Below are positions 1-8,420 of a DNA stretch of 64,000 nucleotides, piece after piece. Location: positions 186,001-250,000 of the forward strand of contig JAPWFG010000026.1 in NCBI GenBank assembly GCA_028015205.1. Direction: 5' to 3'. The position numbers were made by a program, and so were the translations under genes. The notes beneath the pieces were generated by a model. It worked only from the letters and a program-made list of their open reading frames with translations. It searched no databases and had not been told where the DNA came from. This stretch comes from Mytilisepta virgata (lineage: Eukaryota > Mollusca > Bivalvia > Mytilida > Mytilidae). Each line of letters opens with the position of its first letter. Position 1 is the first letter of the stretch.

Positions 1-19
1 GTAACGGCGGTCCATTTCA

Positions 20-250
20 TTGCATTCACTTAGTTTCCCTTCTCTTGCTCCGTGCTGCTCATCGCTGCTCTTCTCTTGCTCATTGCTGCTCATCACTGCT
101 CTTCTCTTGCTCATCGCTGCTCATCACTGCTCATCACTGCTCATCTCTTGCTCATCCCTGCTCATCTCTTTCTCTTTGCTGCTCATAGCTACTCAGGACC
201 TTACTCGCGTGCTCATTTCGCTCCTGCTGCTTGTCACTGTTCGTCATCCT
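20..250. repeat. TGCTCATC minisatellite, left arm outer tract
   Basis: The tract consists of roughly 9-12 bp subunits of the type TGCTCATCGC, TGCTCATTGC and TGCTCATCTCT, usually combined into a 30-bp higher unit. The long Leu/Ser/Cys/His-rich open frames here come from the repeat and are not credible proteins. The matching right-arm tract (7190-7650) is about 250 bp longer. Confidence 0.9.
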
Positions 251-530
251 GTTCATCTGGTGATCCACCCTTTTCCCCCACTTCTCGGTCGTCTCTGGAT
301 CTTTCATCGGTCTGATACCCTCACTGTTATGTCGAAGTCCGAGAGTATACGAAGTACACTATTGGATTATCTCCCCTTATCCCGCTCTTTTCATTTGGGG
401 GTATTTTCTGTGAAGACCAAAGGTAGGATTGGATTATGTCCCCTTACCTGCAAGTGATGCTTGTCACCATTAGATCAATGGAGGGATGTCCTTAGCAACC
501 GCCTTAGTAACGGCGGTCCATTTCATTGCA
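250..530. repeat. Unique block of the higher-order repeat between minisatellite tracts
   Basis: A non-minisatellite block (CGGTCGTCTCTGGATCTTTC .. GAGAGTATACGAAGTACAC .. GGATTATGTCCCCTTACC .. CTTAGTAACGGCGGTCC) separates the tracts. It recurs at 985-1235 and, inverted, at 6200-6470, 6905-7160 and 7665-7925. A block plus its tract forms a higher-order repeat of about 0.5-0.75 kb. No credible coding frame is seen. Confidence 0.8.
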
Positions 531-539
531 TTCACTTAG

Positions 540-985
540 TTTCCCTTCTCTTGCTCCGTGCTGCTCATCGCTGCTCTTCTCTTGCTCATTGCTGCTCATC
601 ACTGCTCTTCTCTTGCTCATCGCTGCTCATCACTGCTCATCACTGCTCATCTCTTGCTCATCCCTGCTCATTGCTGCTCATCTCTTGTTCATCGCTGCTC
701 ATTGCTGCTTATCTCTTGCTCATCGCTGCTCATTGCTGCTCATCTCTTGCTCATCGCTGCTCATTGCTGCTCATCTCTTGCTCATCACTGCTCATTGCTG
801 CTCATTTCTTGCTCATCGCTGCTCATCGCTGCTCATCTCTTGCTCATCGCTGCTCATTGCTGCTCATCTCTTGCTCTTTGCTGCTCATAGCTACTCAGGA
901 CCTTACTCGCGTGCTCATTTCGCTCCTGCTGCTTGTCACTGTTCGTCATCGCTGTTCATCTCTTGATCCAGCCTTTTCCCGCACT
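540..985. repeat. TGCTCATC minisatellite, left arm second tract
   Basis: This is the same 30-bp composite unit as the outer tract, mirrored at about 6455-6900. It ends in a conserved block, CTCAGGACCTTACTCGCGTG, that also closes the other tracts. Confidence 0.9.
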
Positions 986-1239
986 TCTCGGTCGTCTCTG
1001 GATCTTTCATCGGTCTCTAGGGTCTGATACTCTCACTGTTATGTCGAAGTCCGAGAGTATACGAAGTACACTATTGGATTATCTCCCCTTATCCCGCTCT
1101 TTTCATCTGTGGGTGATGTTTTGTGTGAGGACCAACGGTAGGATTGGATTATGTCCCCCTACCTCCAAGTGATGCTGTCACCAATAGATCAATGGAGGGG
1201 TGTCCTTAGCAACTGCCTTAGTAACGGCAGTCCATTTCA

Positions 1240-1670
1240 TTGCACATCGCTGCTCATTGCTGCTCTTCTCTTGCTCATCGCTGCTCATTGCTGCTCATCT
1301 CTTGCTCATCACTGCTCATTGCTGCTCATCTCTTGTTTATCGCTGCTCTTCTCTTGCTCATCGCTGCTCATTGCTGCTCATCTCTTGCTCATCGCTGCTC
1401 ATTGCTGCTCTTCTCTTGCTCATCGCTGCTCATCACTGCTCATCGCTGCTCATCTCTTGCTCATCGCTGCTCTTCTCTTGCTCTTTGCTGCTCATCGCTA
1501 CTCAGGACCTTACTCGCGTGCTCATTTCGCTCCTGTTGCTTGTTGCTGTTCGTCATCGCTGTTCATCTCTTGCTCCGTGCTGCCCATCGCTGCTCTTCTC
1601 TTGCTCATCGTTGCTCTTCTCTTGCTCTTTGCTGCTCATCGCTACTCAGGACCTTACTCGCGTGCTCATT
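1240..1670. repeat. TGCTCATC minisatellite, left arm third tract
   Basis: A third tract of TGCTCATC subunits is mirrored at about 5880-6195. The left copy has an extra closing block (two copies of the CTCAGGACCTTACTCGCG motif), which explains about 110 bp of length difference between the arms. Confidence 0.88.
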
Positions 1671-1744
1671 ACAGTTTTACGGCTACTGCTGCTAGTGATG
1701 GTCGATTTTCGTTATTCAAAGATTGGATCTGTGAGAGAGCACAC

Positions 1745-1895
1745 GGTGGGTCACTCTGCATTTATCCAGGTTTGTGACTGGCTATCATAAGATAGGCTGC
1801 ATTAATCCTCCTCAATTTTTTAAGGCCACTCTGCATTTGTCCAGGCTTGTGACTGGCTATATATATGTATAAACATATATAGGCTGCATTACCCT
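1745..1895. repeat. Tandem pair of a ~70-bp shared flank motif (left arm)
   Basis: Two head-to-tail copies start with CACTCTGCATTT and continue with CCAGG(C/T)TTGTGACTGGC and TAGGCTGCATTA. They end at the T-rich stretch downstream of the minus-strand C2H2 ORF. The motif is mirrored in the right arm at about 5665-5810. A third, separate copy lies at 24298-24360 beside the CARD/PC4 remnant. Confidence 0.85.
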
Positions 1896-1975
1896 CCTTC
1901 CCTTTTTTTTTTTAATTTTTTTAAATTTTTATTTTTTTTATATATTTTTTTTGTTTTTTTTTCTTTGTATAAATT

Positions 1976-2551
1976 TCACATAGAATCATTGCTGTCTTCA
2001 GCTGGTGGTGGGTCGTAGTCGTTCAATACACGATTAAGCAGATATTTTCGTTTTTCTACGGCATATTCCCATGATTCTTTTGATTCGTAGTCTTCCTCTT
2101 CTCTCAAGCGTTTAGCCGTTTTCTTGATCTTTCTATGTACGGGGTCTTTATTCATGTCTTGATGCCAGGACAATAGTCCGAGGTAATGGTTTCGCATTTC
2201 GTCTCTGTATGTGTCAAACATGTCTCGATATGCTGCCAAGCGTGCCTCGTCTTCTTCCATTCCGGCTTCGACAAGTTCGTTTACTTTCTGTGAGTATTCC
2301 GATTGATGTACTTGAAATGTTCTATTCAAAATGACTTCCCATGGAGACTGTTCGCATTGCTCTTCGGAGTCTTCGTTGGACTCCTGTTCACTACTTTGTT
2401 CGGATTCCTCGTTATCGGCTTCTGTGGTGGTATCTGAGACTGAATCACTATGGTCTGTTGAATCCTTCTCCATACCGTGTGCATTCTTTTTGTGTCGCAC
2501 TATGTTGAAGTTTCGCTTGGACTGGTATCCACATATGTCACAGGTATACAT
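1976..2551 (-). CDS. Single C2H2 zinc-finger protein, 191 aa (left-arm copy)
   Basis: The 191-residue product begins with a classical C2H2 finger (Cys4, Cys7, His20, His25; C-x2-C-x12-H-x4-H). An acidic Ser/Glu-rich linker (about 30-68) and a charged, probably helical region (about 72-180) with basic patches follow. It is identical in protein sequence to the right-arm copy at 5002-5577. The start ATG directly follows the TAA of the neighbouring 151-aa ORF, in the same frame. The arrangement would fit termination-reinitiation, stop readthrough or a single nonsense mutation in a longer gene. One finger with a charged tail suggests a nucleic-acid-binding or structural protein of a mobile element. 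I cannot name the family. Confidence 0.7.
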   Translation of the reverse strand: MYTCDICGYQSKRNFNIVRHKKNAHGMEKDSTDHSDSVSDTTTEADNEESEQSSEQESNEDSEEQCEQSPWEVILNRTFQVHQSEYSQKVNELVEAGMEEDEARLAAYRDMFDTYRDEMRNHYLGLLSWHQDMNKDPVHRKIKKTAKRLREEEDYESKESWEYAVEKRKYLLNRVLNDYDPPPAEDSNDSM

Positions 2552-3007
2552 TTAAGACGTCTTTCTTTCCTTGGATTCAATAGTAGAATGAGCTGCGGTC
2601 GTCCTGCAAGTGCTTATATTACCTACAGGTTCCTCAACGGCTTGTTGATTCATACACAAACGTTTGGCAAAGTATTCGTTTCGAGATTGTTGCAGTTCAG
2701 ATTTCACTTTTCTGATGAGGTTTCTATTAAGTCTTGTCCACTCGTTGTCAATCCTTCTACACCCCTTGCAGACATTCATGTTTTTGTAGAATTCCGCAAA
2801 GCTCTTGTTCATTTGACACTTTGTACATTTCTTGTTTGGATCCACTTTGCTGGGTCCTCCACTTGTGTTGTCCAGCCGTTTGGTTCTCTCCACTTTGGTT
2901 GGAAGTATTTTCCTTTTCATTTCTGGTTTTGCTTTGGTCTTTGAAAGATCCACAGGTATTAAGTATCTACCAGGAACCAATAAACCGAGAGGCGTTTTCG
3001 ACTCCAT
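2552..3007 (-). CDS. CxxC..CxxC zinc-binding protein, 151 aa (left-arm copy)
   Basis: The product has 151 residues. A very basic region (about 28-46, KRKILPTKVERTKR) could serve as a nuclear localisation signal. It precedes a four-cysteine knuckle (Cys61, Cys64, Cys80, Cys83) of the CTKC-x15-CKGC type seen in small zinc-ribbon and HNH-associated proteins. No catalytic HNH histidines are evident, so a nuclease call is not supported. The C-terminal 50 residues are polar without motifs. It differs from the right-arm copy by one residue (Ser instead of Phe near position 103). It is followed without a gap by the C2H2 ORF, so the pair probably shares one transcript. Function is unknown. Confidence 0.68.
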   Translation of the reverse strand: MESKTPLGLLVPGRYLIPVDLSKTKAKPEMKRKILPTKVERTKRLDNTSGGPSKVDPNKKCTKCQMNKSFAEFYKNMNVCKGCRRIDNEWTRLNRNLIRKVKSELQQSRNEYFAKRLCMNQQAVEEPVGNISTCRTTAAHSTIESKERKTS

Positions 3008-3139
3008 TGGTACGTGTGTGTTGTTTGACGGTCTTCAAACAACTGACGAAATTAAACAAAACCTCTGAATATATTTTCGTTAAAAGCTTTCCATTGGCGT
3101 CATGGTGGCGAAGATTGTTTTTGTCTATTCATTCTGACA

Positions 3140-3440
3140 ACACAGTTCGCTGCTCGTCATTGTAGTTTGCTGCTCATCATTGCTCATCTTTTGCTCCGCG
3201 CTGCTCATTGCTACTCATCTCTTGCTCATCGCTTCTCATTGCTGCTCATCTCTTGCTCATCCCTGCTCATTGCTGCTCATCTCTTGCTCATCACTGCTCA
3301 TTGCTGCTCATCTCTTGCTCATCGCTGCTCATAGCTGCTCATCTCTTGCTCTTTGCTGCTCATTGCTACTCAGGACCTTACTCGCGTGCTCATTTCGCTC
3401 CTGCTGCTTGTTGCTGCTGCTGCTGCTGCTGCTGCTGAGG
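3140..3440. repeat. TGCTCATC minisatellite and GCT run near palindrome centre (left arm)
   Basis: The minisatellite ends in a pure (GCT)n run at about 3411-3437. The mirrored right-arm copy (4118-4405) has a shorter run, a direct sign of slippage after the arms separated. The tract lies upstream of the 151-aa ORF of the same arm. Confidence 0.88.
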
Positions 3441-3616
3441 AGGTGAAGGTGGGATTCTTACTGTTTCGTTATGAGTCACCTCTTGTTCCCGTTGATGTTA
3501 CGATGGACATCCAAGATGGCTGCGGACATGTAACGCGGACCTGAAAGAGAGCACCCTCATGAAACAGAAATTTAAGAGTCTTTCCGGACGGAAACGAACG
3601 TTTCCGGATTTCAGTT

Positions 3617-3680
3617 CTAACCATAACCCTAACTCGAGTCCTAACCCCAACCCTAACTCTAACTCTAACCCTAACCCTAG
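3617..3680 (+). repeat. Degenerate telomere-like CCCTAA block, left of centre
   Basis: About ten hexamer-like units (CCCTAA with CCCCAA, CTCTAA and TCCTAA variants) occur here. In one frame it reads as an Asn-Pro/Asn-Ser repeat, but the mirrored copy and hexamer pattern make repeat DNA likelier than protein. The orientation (CCCTAA left of centre, TTAGGG right) is opposite to that of a head-to-head telomere fusion. Confidence 0.8.
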
Positions 3681-3879
3681 TGCTGCCTCTAACCCATATC
3701 GTAGGGCTGAATCGTACTCCTACTCTAAGCGCTCATACCTCACGTCGATGGTTCACTGGTGCAAGCGTGACAAACACGAGGCAAACAGTCACGCTTGCTT
3801 ATGTGATCCAACGACGTGAGGTATGAGCGCTTAGAGTAGGAGTACGAGACAGCCCTACGATATGGGTTAGAGGCAGCAC

Positions 3880-3943
3880 TAGGGTTAGGGTTAGGGTTAG
3901 AGTTAGGGTTGGGGTTAGGACTCAAGTTAGGGTTATGGTTAGG
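3880..3943 (+). repeat. Degenerate telomere-like TTAGGG block, right of centre
   Basis: Mirror copy of the 3617-3680 block with its own substitutions; for example, one TTAGAG variant of the left copy is regularised to TTAGGG here. Together with the left block it brackets the palindrome centre. Confidence 0.8.
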
Positions 3944-4117
3944 ACTGAAATCCGGAAACGTTCGTTTCCGTCCGGAAAGACTCTTAAATTTTTTTTTCAT
4001 GAGGGTGCTCTCTTTCAGGTCCGCGTTACATGTCCGCAGCCATCTTTGATGTCCATCGTAACATCAACGGGAACAAGAGGTGACTCATAACGAAACAGTA
4101 AGAATCCCACCTTCACC

Positions 4118-4405
4118 TCCTCAGCAGCAGCAGCAGCAGCAACAAGCAGCAGGAGCGAAATGAGCACGCGAGTAAGGTCCTGAGTAGCAATGAGCAGCAA
4201 AGAGCAAGAGATGAGCAGCTATGAGCAGCGATGAGCAAGAGATGAGCAGCAATGAGCAGTGATGAGCAAGAGATGAGCAGCAATGAGCAGAGATGAGCAA
4301 GAGATGAGCAGCAATGAGCAGCGATGAGCAAGAGATGAGTAGCAATGAGCAGCGCGGAGCAAAAGATGAGCAATGATGAGCAGCAAACTACAATGACGAG
4401 CAGCG
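4118..4405. repeat. TGCTCATC minisatellite and CAG run near palindrome centre (right arm)
   Basis: Reverse complement of the 3140-3440 tract, with a shorter CAG run and one fewer minisatellite unit. It lies about 140 bp upstream of the plus-strand 151-aa ORF. Confidence 0.88.
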
Positions 4406-4449
4406 AACTGTGTTGTCTGAATCAATAGACAAAAACAATCTTCGCCACC

Positions 4450-4473
4450 ATGACGCCAATGGAAAGCTTTTAA
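4450..4473 (+). other. Short upstream ORF with strong Kozak context before the zinc ORF
   Basis: GCCACCATGACG is a near-ideal vertebrate-type Kozak context. It opens a seven-codon frame that ends in TAA, 72 nt before the ATG of the 151-aa ORF. The mirrored arm has the same arrangement. If the leader is transcribed, this could dampen translation of the main ORF, but that is inference. Confidence 0.35.
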
Positions 4474-4545
4474 CGAAAATATATTCAGAGGTTTTGTTTA
4501 ATTTCGTCAGTTGTTTGAAGACCGTCAAACAACACACACGTACCA

Positions 4546-5001
4546 ATGGAGTCGAAAACGCCTCTCGGTTTATTGGTTCCTGGTAGATACTTAATACCTG
4601 TGGATCTTTCAAAGACCAAAGCAAAACCAGAAATGAAAAGGAAAATACTTCCAACCAAAGTGGAGAGAACCAAACGGCTGGACAACACAAGTGGAGGACC
4701 CAGCAAAGTGGATCCAAACAAGAAATGTACAAAGTGTCAAATGAACAAGAGCTTTGCGGAATTCTACAAAAACATGAATGTCTGCAAGGGGTGTAGAAGG
4801 ATTGACAACGAGTGGACAAGACTTAATAGAAACCTCATCAGAAAAGTGAAATTTGAACTGCAACAATCTCGAAACGAATACTTTGCCAAACGTTTGTGTA
4901 TGAATCAACAAGCCGTTGAGGAACCTGTAGGTAATATAAGCACTTGCAGGACGACCGCAGCTCATTCTACTATTGAATCCAAGGAAAGAAAGACGTCTTA
5001 A
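4546..5001 (+). CDS. CxxC..CxxC zinc-binding protein, 151 aa (right-arm copy)
   Basis: Mirror copy of the left-arm ORF at 2552-3007, with Phe instead of Ser near residue 103. It keeps Cys61, Cys64, Cys80 and Cys83 and the basic segment at about 28-46. The ATG at 4546 is the first in its frame after upstream stops. The TAA at 4999-5001 is followed at once by the ATG of the 191-aa ORF, and the two frames are identical (456 nt apart). The conserved cysteines, near-complete coding identity and intact frame in both arms argue for recent duplication or constraint. It may be one half of a longer zinc protein interrupted by a stop. Confidence 0.7.
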   Translation: MESKTPLGLLVPGRYLIPVDLSKTKAKPEMKRKILPTKVERTKRLDNTSGGPSKVDPNKKCTKCQMNKSFAEFYKNMNVCKGCRRIDNEWTRLNRNLIRKVKFELQQSRNEYFAKRLCMNQQAVEEPVGNISTCRTTAAHSTIESKERKTS

Positions 5002-5577
5002 ATGTATACCTGTGACATATGTGGATACCAGTCCAAGCGAAACTTCAACATAGTGCGACACAAAAAGAATGCACACGGTATGGAGAAGGATTCAACAGAC
5101 CATAGTGATTCAGTCTCAGATACCACCACAGAAGCCGATAACGAGGAATCCGAACAAAGTAGTGAACAGGAGTCCAACGAAGACTCCGAAGAGCAATGCG
5201 AACAGTCTCCATGGGAAGTCATTTTGAATAGAACATTTCAAGTACATCAATCGGAATACTCACAGAAAGTAAACGAACTTGTCGAAGCCGGAATGGAAGA
5301 AGACGAGGCACGCTTGGCAGCATATCGAGACATGTTTGACACATACAGAGACGAAATGCGAAACCATTACCTCGGACTATTGTCCTGGCATCAAGACATG
5401 AATAAAGACCCCGTACATAGAAAGATCAAGAAAACGGCTAAACGCTTGAGAGAAGAGGAAGACTACGAATCAAAAGAATCATGGGAATATGCCGTAGAAA
5501 AACGAAAATATCTGCTTAATCGTGTATTGAACGACTACGACCCACCACCAGCTGAAGACAGCAATGATTCTATGTGA
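5002..5577 (+). CDS. Single C2H2 zinc-finger protein, 191 aa (right-arm copy)
   Basis: Protein-identical to the left-arm copy (1976-2551). The N-terminal finger (Cys4, Cys7, His20, His25) is followed by an acidic linker and a charged helical tail rich in Glu, Arg and Lys. The stop is followed by an extremely A-rich stretch (5580-5655), the mirror of the T-rich stretch at 1905-1970, which could be a fossil poly(A) tract. It is directly downstream of, and in frame with, the 151-aa ORF. A regulatory or packaging role in a mobile element is conceivable but not shown. Confidence 0.72.
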   Translation: MYTCDICGYQSKRNFNIVRHKKNAHGMEKDSTDHSDSVSDTTTEADNEESEQSSEQESNEDSEEQCEQSPWEVILNRTFQVHQSEYSQKVNELVEAGMEEDEARLAAYRDMFDTYRDEMRNHYLGLLSWHQDMNKDPVHRKIKKTAKRLREEEDYESKESWEYAVEKRKYLLNRVLNDYDPPPAEDSNDSM

Positions 5578-5880
5578 AATTTATACAAAGAAAAAAAAAC
5601 AGAAAAAAAATATATAAAAAAAATAAAAATTTAAAAAAATTAAAAAAAAAAGGGAAGGAGGGTAATGCAGCCTATATATGTTTATACATATATATAGCCA
5701 GTTACAAGCCTGGACAAATGCAGAGTGGCCTTAAAAAATTGAGGAGGATTAATGCAGCCTATCTTATGATAGCCAGTCACAAACTTGGATAAATGCAGAG
5801 TGACCCACCGTGTGCTCTCTCACAGATCCAATCTTTGAATAACGAAAATCGGCCATCACTAGCAGCAGTAGCCGTAAAAC
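5578..5880. repeat. A-rich tract plus tandem shared-flank motif (right arm)
   Basis: The A-rich stretch is followed by two copies of the flank motif in reverse (GAGGGTAATGCAGCCTA .. AAATGCAGAGTG). It mirrors 1680-1975. No coding potential is supported. Confidence 0.8.
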
Positions 5881-7660
5881 TGAAATGAGCACGCGAGTAA
5901 GGTCATGAGTAGCGATGAGCAGCAAAGAGCAAGAGAAGAGCAGCGATGAGCAAGAGATGAGCAGCCATGAGCAGTGATGAGCAGCGATGAGCAAGAGAAG
6001 AGCAGCAATGAGCAGCGATGAGCAAGAGATGAGCAGCAATGAGCAGCGATGAGCAAGAGAAGAGCAGCGATGAGCAAGAGATGAGCAGCAATGAGCAGTG
6101 ATGAGCAAGAGATGAGCAGCAATGAGCAGCGATGAGCAAGAGAAGAGCAGCAATGAGCAGCGATGAGCAAGAGAAGAGCAGCAATGAGCAGCGATGTGCA
6201 ATGAAATGGACTGCCGTTACTAAGGCAGTTGCTAAGGACACCCCTCCATTGATCTATTGGTGACAGCATCACTTGGAGGTAGGGGGACATAATCCAATCC
6301 TACCGTTGGTCCTCACACAAAACATCACCCACAGATGAAAAGAGCGGGATAAGGGGAGATAATCCAATAGTGTACTTCGTATACTCTCGGACTTCGACAT
6401 AACAGTGAGAGTATCAGACCCTAGAGACCGATGAAAGATCCAGAGACGACCGAGAAGTGCGGGAAAAGGCTGGATCAAGAGATGAACAGCGATGACGAAC
6501 AGTGACAAGCAGCAGGAGCGAAATGAGCACGCGAGTAAGGTCCTGAGTAGCTATGAGCAGCAAAGAGCAAGAGATGAGCAACAATGAGCAGCGATGAGCA
6601 AGAGATGAGCAGCGATGAGCAGCGATGAGCAAGAAATGAGCAGCAATGAGCAGTGATGAGGAAGAGATGAGCAGCAATGAGCAGGGATGAGCAAGAGATG
6701 AGCAGCAATGAGCAGCGATGAGCAAGAGATAAGCAGCAATGAGCAGCGATGAGCAAGAGATGAGCAGCAATGAGCAGGGATGAGCAAGAGATGAGCAGTG
6801 ATGAGCAGTGATGAGCAGCGATGAGCAAGAGAAGAGCAGTGATGAGCAGCAATGAGCAAGAGAAGAGCAGCGATGAGCAGCACGGAGCAAGAGAAGAGAA
6901 ACTAAGTGAATGCAATGAAATGGACCGCCGTTACTAAGGCGGTTGCTAAGGACATCACTCCATTGATCTAATGGTGACAAGCATCACTTGCAGGTAAGGG
7001 GACATAATCCAATCCTACCTTTGGTCTTCACAGAAAATACCCCCAAATGAAAAGAGCGGGATAAGGGGAGATAATCCAATAGTGTACTTCGTATACTCTC
7101 GGACTTCGACATAACAGTGAGGGTATCAGACCGATGAAAGATCCAGAGACGACCGAGAAGTGGGGGAAAAGGGTGGATCAAGAGATGAACAGGATGACGA
7201 ACAGTGACAAGCAGCAGGAGCGAAATGAGCACGCGAGTAAGGTCCTGAGTAGCTATGAGCAGCAAAGAGCAAGAGATGAGCAGCAATGAGCAGCGATGAG
7301 CAGCACGGAGCAAGAGATGAGCAGCGATGAGCAAGAGATGAGCAGCAATGAGCAGCACGGAGCAAGAGATGAGCAGCGATGAGCAGCGATGAGCAGCGAT
7401 GAGCAGCGATAAGCAAGAGATGAGCAGCAATGAGCAGCGATGAGCAAGAGATGAGCAGCAATGAGCAGCGATGAGCAAGAGATGAGCAGCAATGAGCAGC
7501 GATGAGCAAGAGATGAGCAGCAATGAGCAGGGATGAGCAAGAGATGAGCAGTGATGAGCAGTGATGAGCAGCGATGAGCAAGAAAAGAGCAGTGATGAGC
7601 AGCAATGAGCAAGAGAAGAGCAGCGATGAGCAGCACGGAGCAAGAGAAGAGAAACTAAGT
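5880..7660. repeat. Right-arm minisatellite tracts and higher-order repeat units
   Basis: Three minisatellite tracts (5880-6195, 6455-6900, 7190-7650) alternate with unique blocks (6200-6450, 6905-7185). They form higher-order units that mirror 20-1670. The long frames in them are repeat translations. Confidence 0.9.
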
Positions 7661-7945
7661 GAATGCAATGAAATGGACCGCCGTTACTAAGGCGGTTGCT
7701 AAGGACATCCCTCCATTGATCTAATGGTGACAAGAATCACTTGTAGGTAAGGGGACATAATCCAATCCTACCTTTGGTCCTCACAGAAAATACCTCCAAA
7801 TGAAAAGAGCGGGATAAGGGGAGATAATCCAATAATGTACTTCGTATACTCTCGGACTTCGACATAACAGTGATGGTATCAGACCGATGAAAGATCCAGA
7901 GACGACCGAGAAGTGCGGGAAGAGGGAGATAATTCAATCTGGTCA
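7660..7945. repeat. Outermost unique block of right arm
   Basis: Another copy of the non-minisatellite block of the higher-order unit. It ends at about 7925-7945, after which the sequence changes character. Its palindrome partner would lie left of base 1. Confidence 0.75.
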
Positions 7946-7965
7946 AGCATGGCACATCCTAGTCC

Positions 7966-8400
7966 GTGACTTACGTCACTTCCGTAAAGAAAATATGGTA
8001 AAATGGCGCGAAAATCCACTACTTCCGGTTGCGCATGCGCGCAAAAATCACTTCAGGTTCCTCCTGAACATGCGCAGACCACACATCCGGGTCCTAGCAG
8101 GTGACTTACGTCACTTCCGTCAAGAAATGGCGGAAAAAACCATCACTTCTGGTTGCGCATGCGCGCAAACAACTTCCGGGTACTTCCTGTTCCGCCTACG
8201 CATGCGCAGACGACACATCTGGGTCCTAGCACGTGACTTGCGTCACTTCCGTCAACAAATGACGCGAAAAACCACTACTTCCGGTTGTGCATGCGCGCAA
8301 ACCACTTCCGGTACTTCCGGTTCCGGTCACGTGACTTCCGGTTCCGGTCACATGACTTCCGGTGACGTCATTTCCGGTTCCGGTGACGTCACTTCCGGCT
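7966..8400. promoter_or_regulatory. CpG-rich tandem array of promoter-type transcription-factor motifs
   Basis: About three units of 132-135 bp start at 7966, 8101 and 8233 with GTGACTT(A/G)CGTCACTTCC. Each contains NRF1-like GCGCATGCGC (for example 8031-8040 and 8155-8164), ETS-like ACTTCCGG and a CRE/ATF-like half site. The third unit dissolves into a dense run of CACTTCCGG, TTCCGGTTCCGG, CACGTGAC and TGACGTCA. These motif classes belong to TATA-less animal promoters. CpG density is far above the surrounding DNA. Whether it acts as a promoter is inference. Confidence 0.6.
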
Positions 8401-8420
8401 CCACCACCACCACCACCACC
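8401..8420. repeat. (CCA)n microsatellite
   Basis: A short CCA/CAC run closes the CpG-rich array. The sequence turns AT-rich directly after it. Confidence 0.85.

Larger units (their letters stand above)
1..7687. repeat. Giant near-perfect inverted repeat (palindrome), left arm truncated by window edge
   Basis: The sequence from 1 to 3770 reappears as its reverse complement from 3789 to about 7687. The 18-bp spacer lies at 3771-3788, flanked by GCAAGCGTGA and TCACGCTTGC. Matching landmarks have a constant coordinate sum of 7553-7559 in the inner 1.8 kb. The sum drops to 7441 and rises to 7688 further out, because minisatellite tracts differ in length. The two ORF modules match with one amino-acid difference in 342 residues. 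A GCT run gives nine alanine codons on the left and six on the right. Right-arm-like sequence continues to about 7940, but its partner would lie before base 1. It may be a real palindrome or a fold-back assembly error; scattered substitutions and indels favour two separately evolving arms. Confidence 0.93.

Noticed and set aside
20..1777. Many long Leu/Ser/Cys/His-rich frames (and their mirror at 5764-7733)
   Set aside because: They are translations of the TGCTCATC minisatellite; several overlapping frames are open at once, as expected of a short tandem unit lacking stops.
2552..3007. HNH endonuclease
   Set aside because: The CxxC..CxxC pair resembles the zinc scaffold of some HNH proteins, but the catalytic His/Asn/His pattern is not visible.
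3617..3943. Head-to-head telomere fusion
   Set aside because: A fusion would read TTAGGG then CCCTAA on the plus strand; here the order is reversed.
3559..4000. Asn-Pro repeat proteins of 86 aa on both strands at the palindrome centre
   Set aside because: The Asn-Pro run is the CCCTAA-type hexamer repeat in one frame and the C-terminus crosses the spacer, so coding is unlikely.
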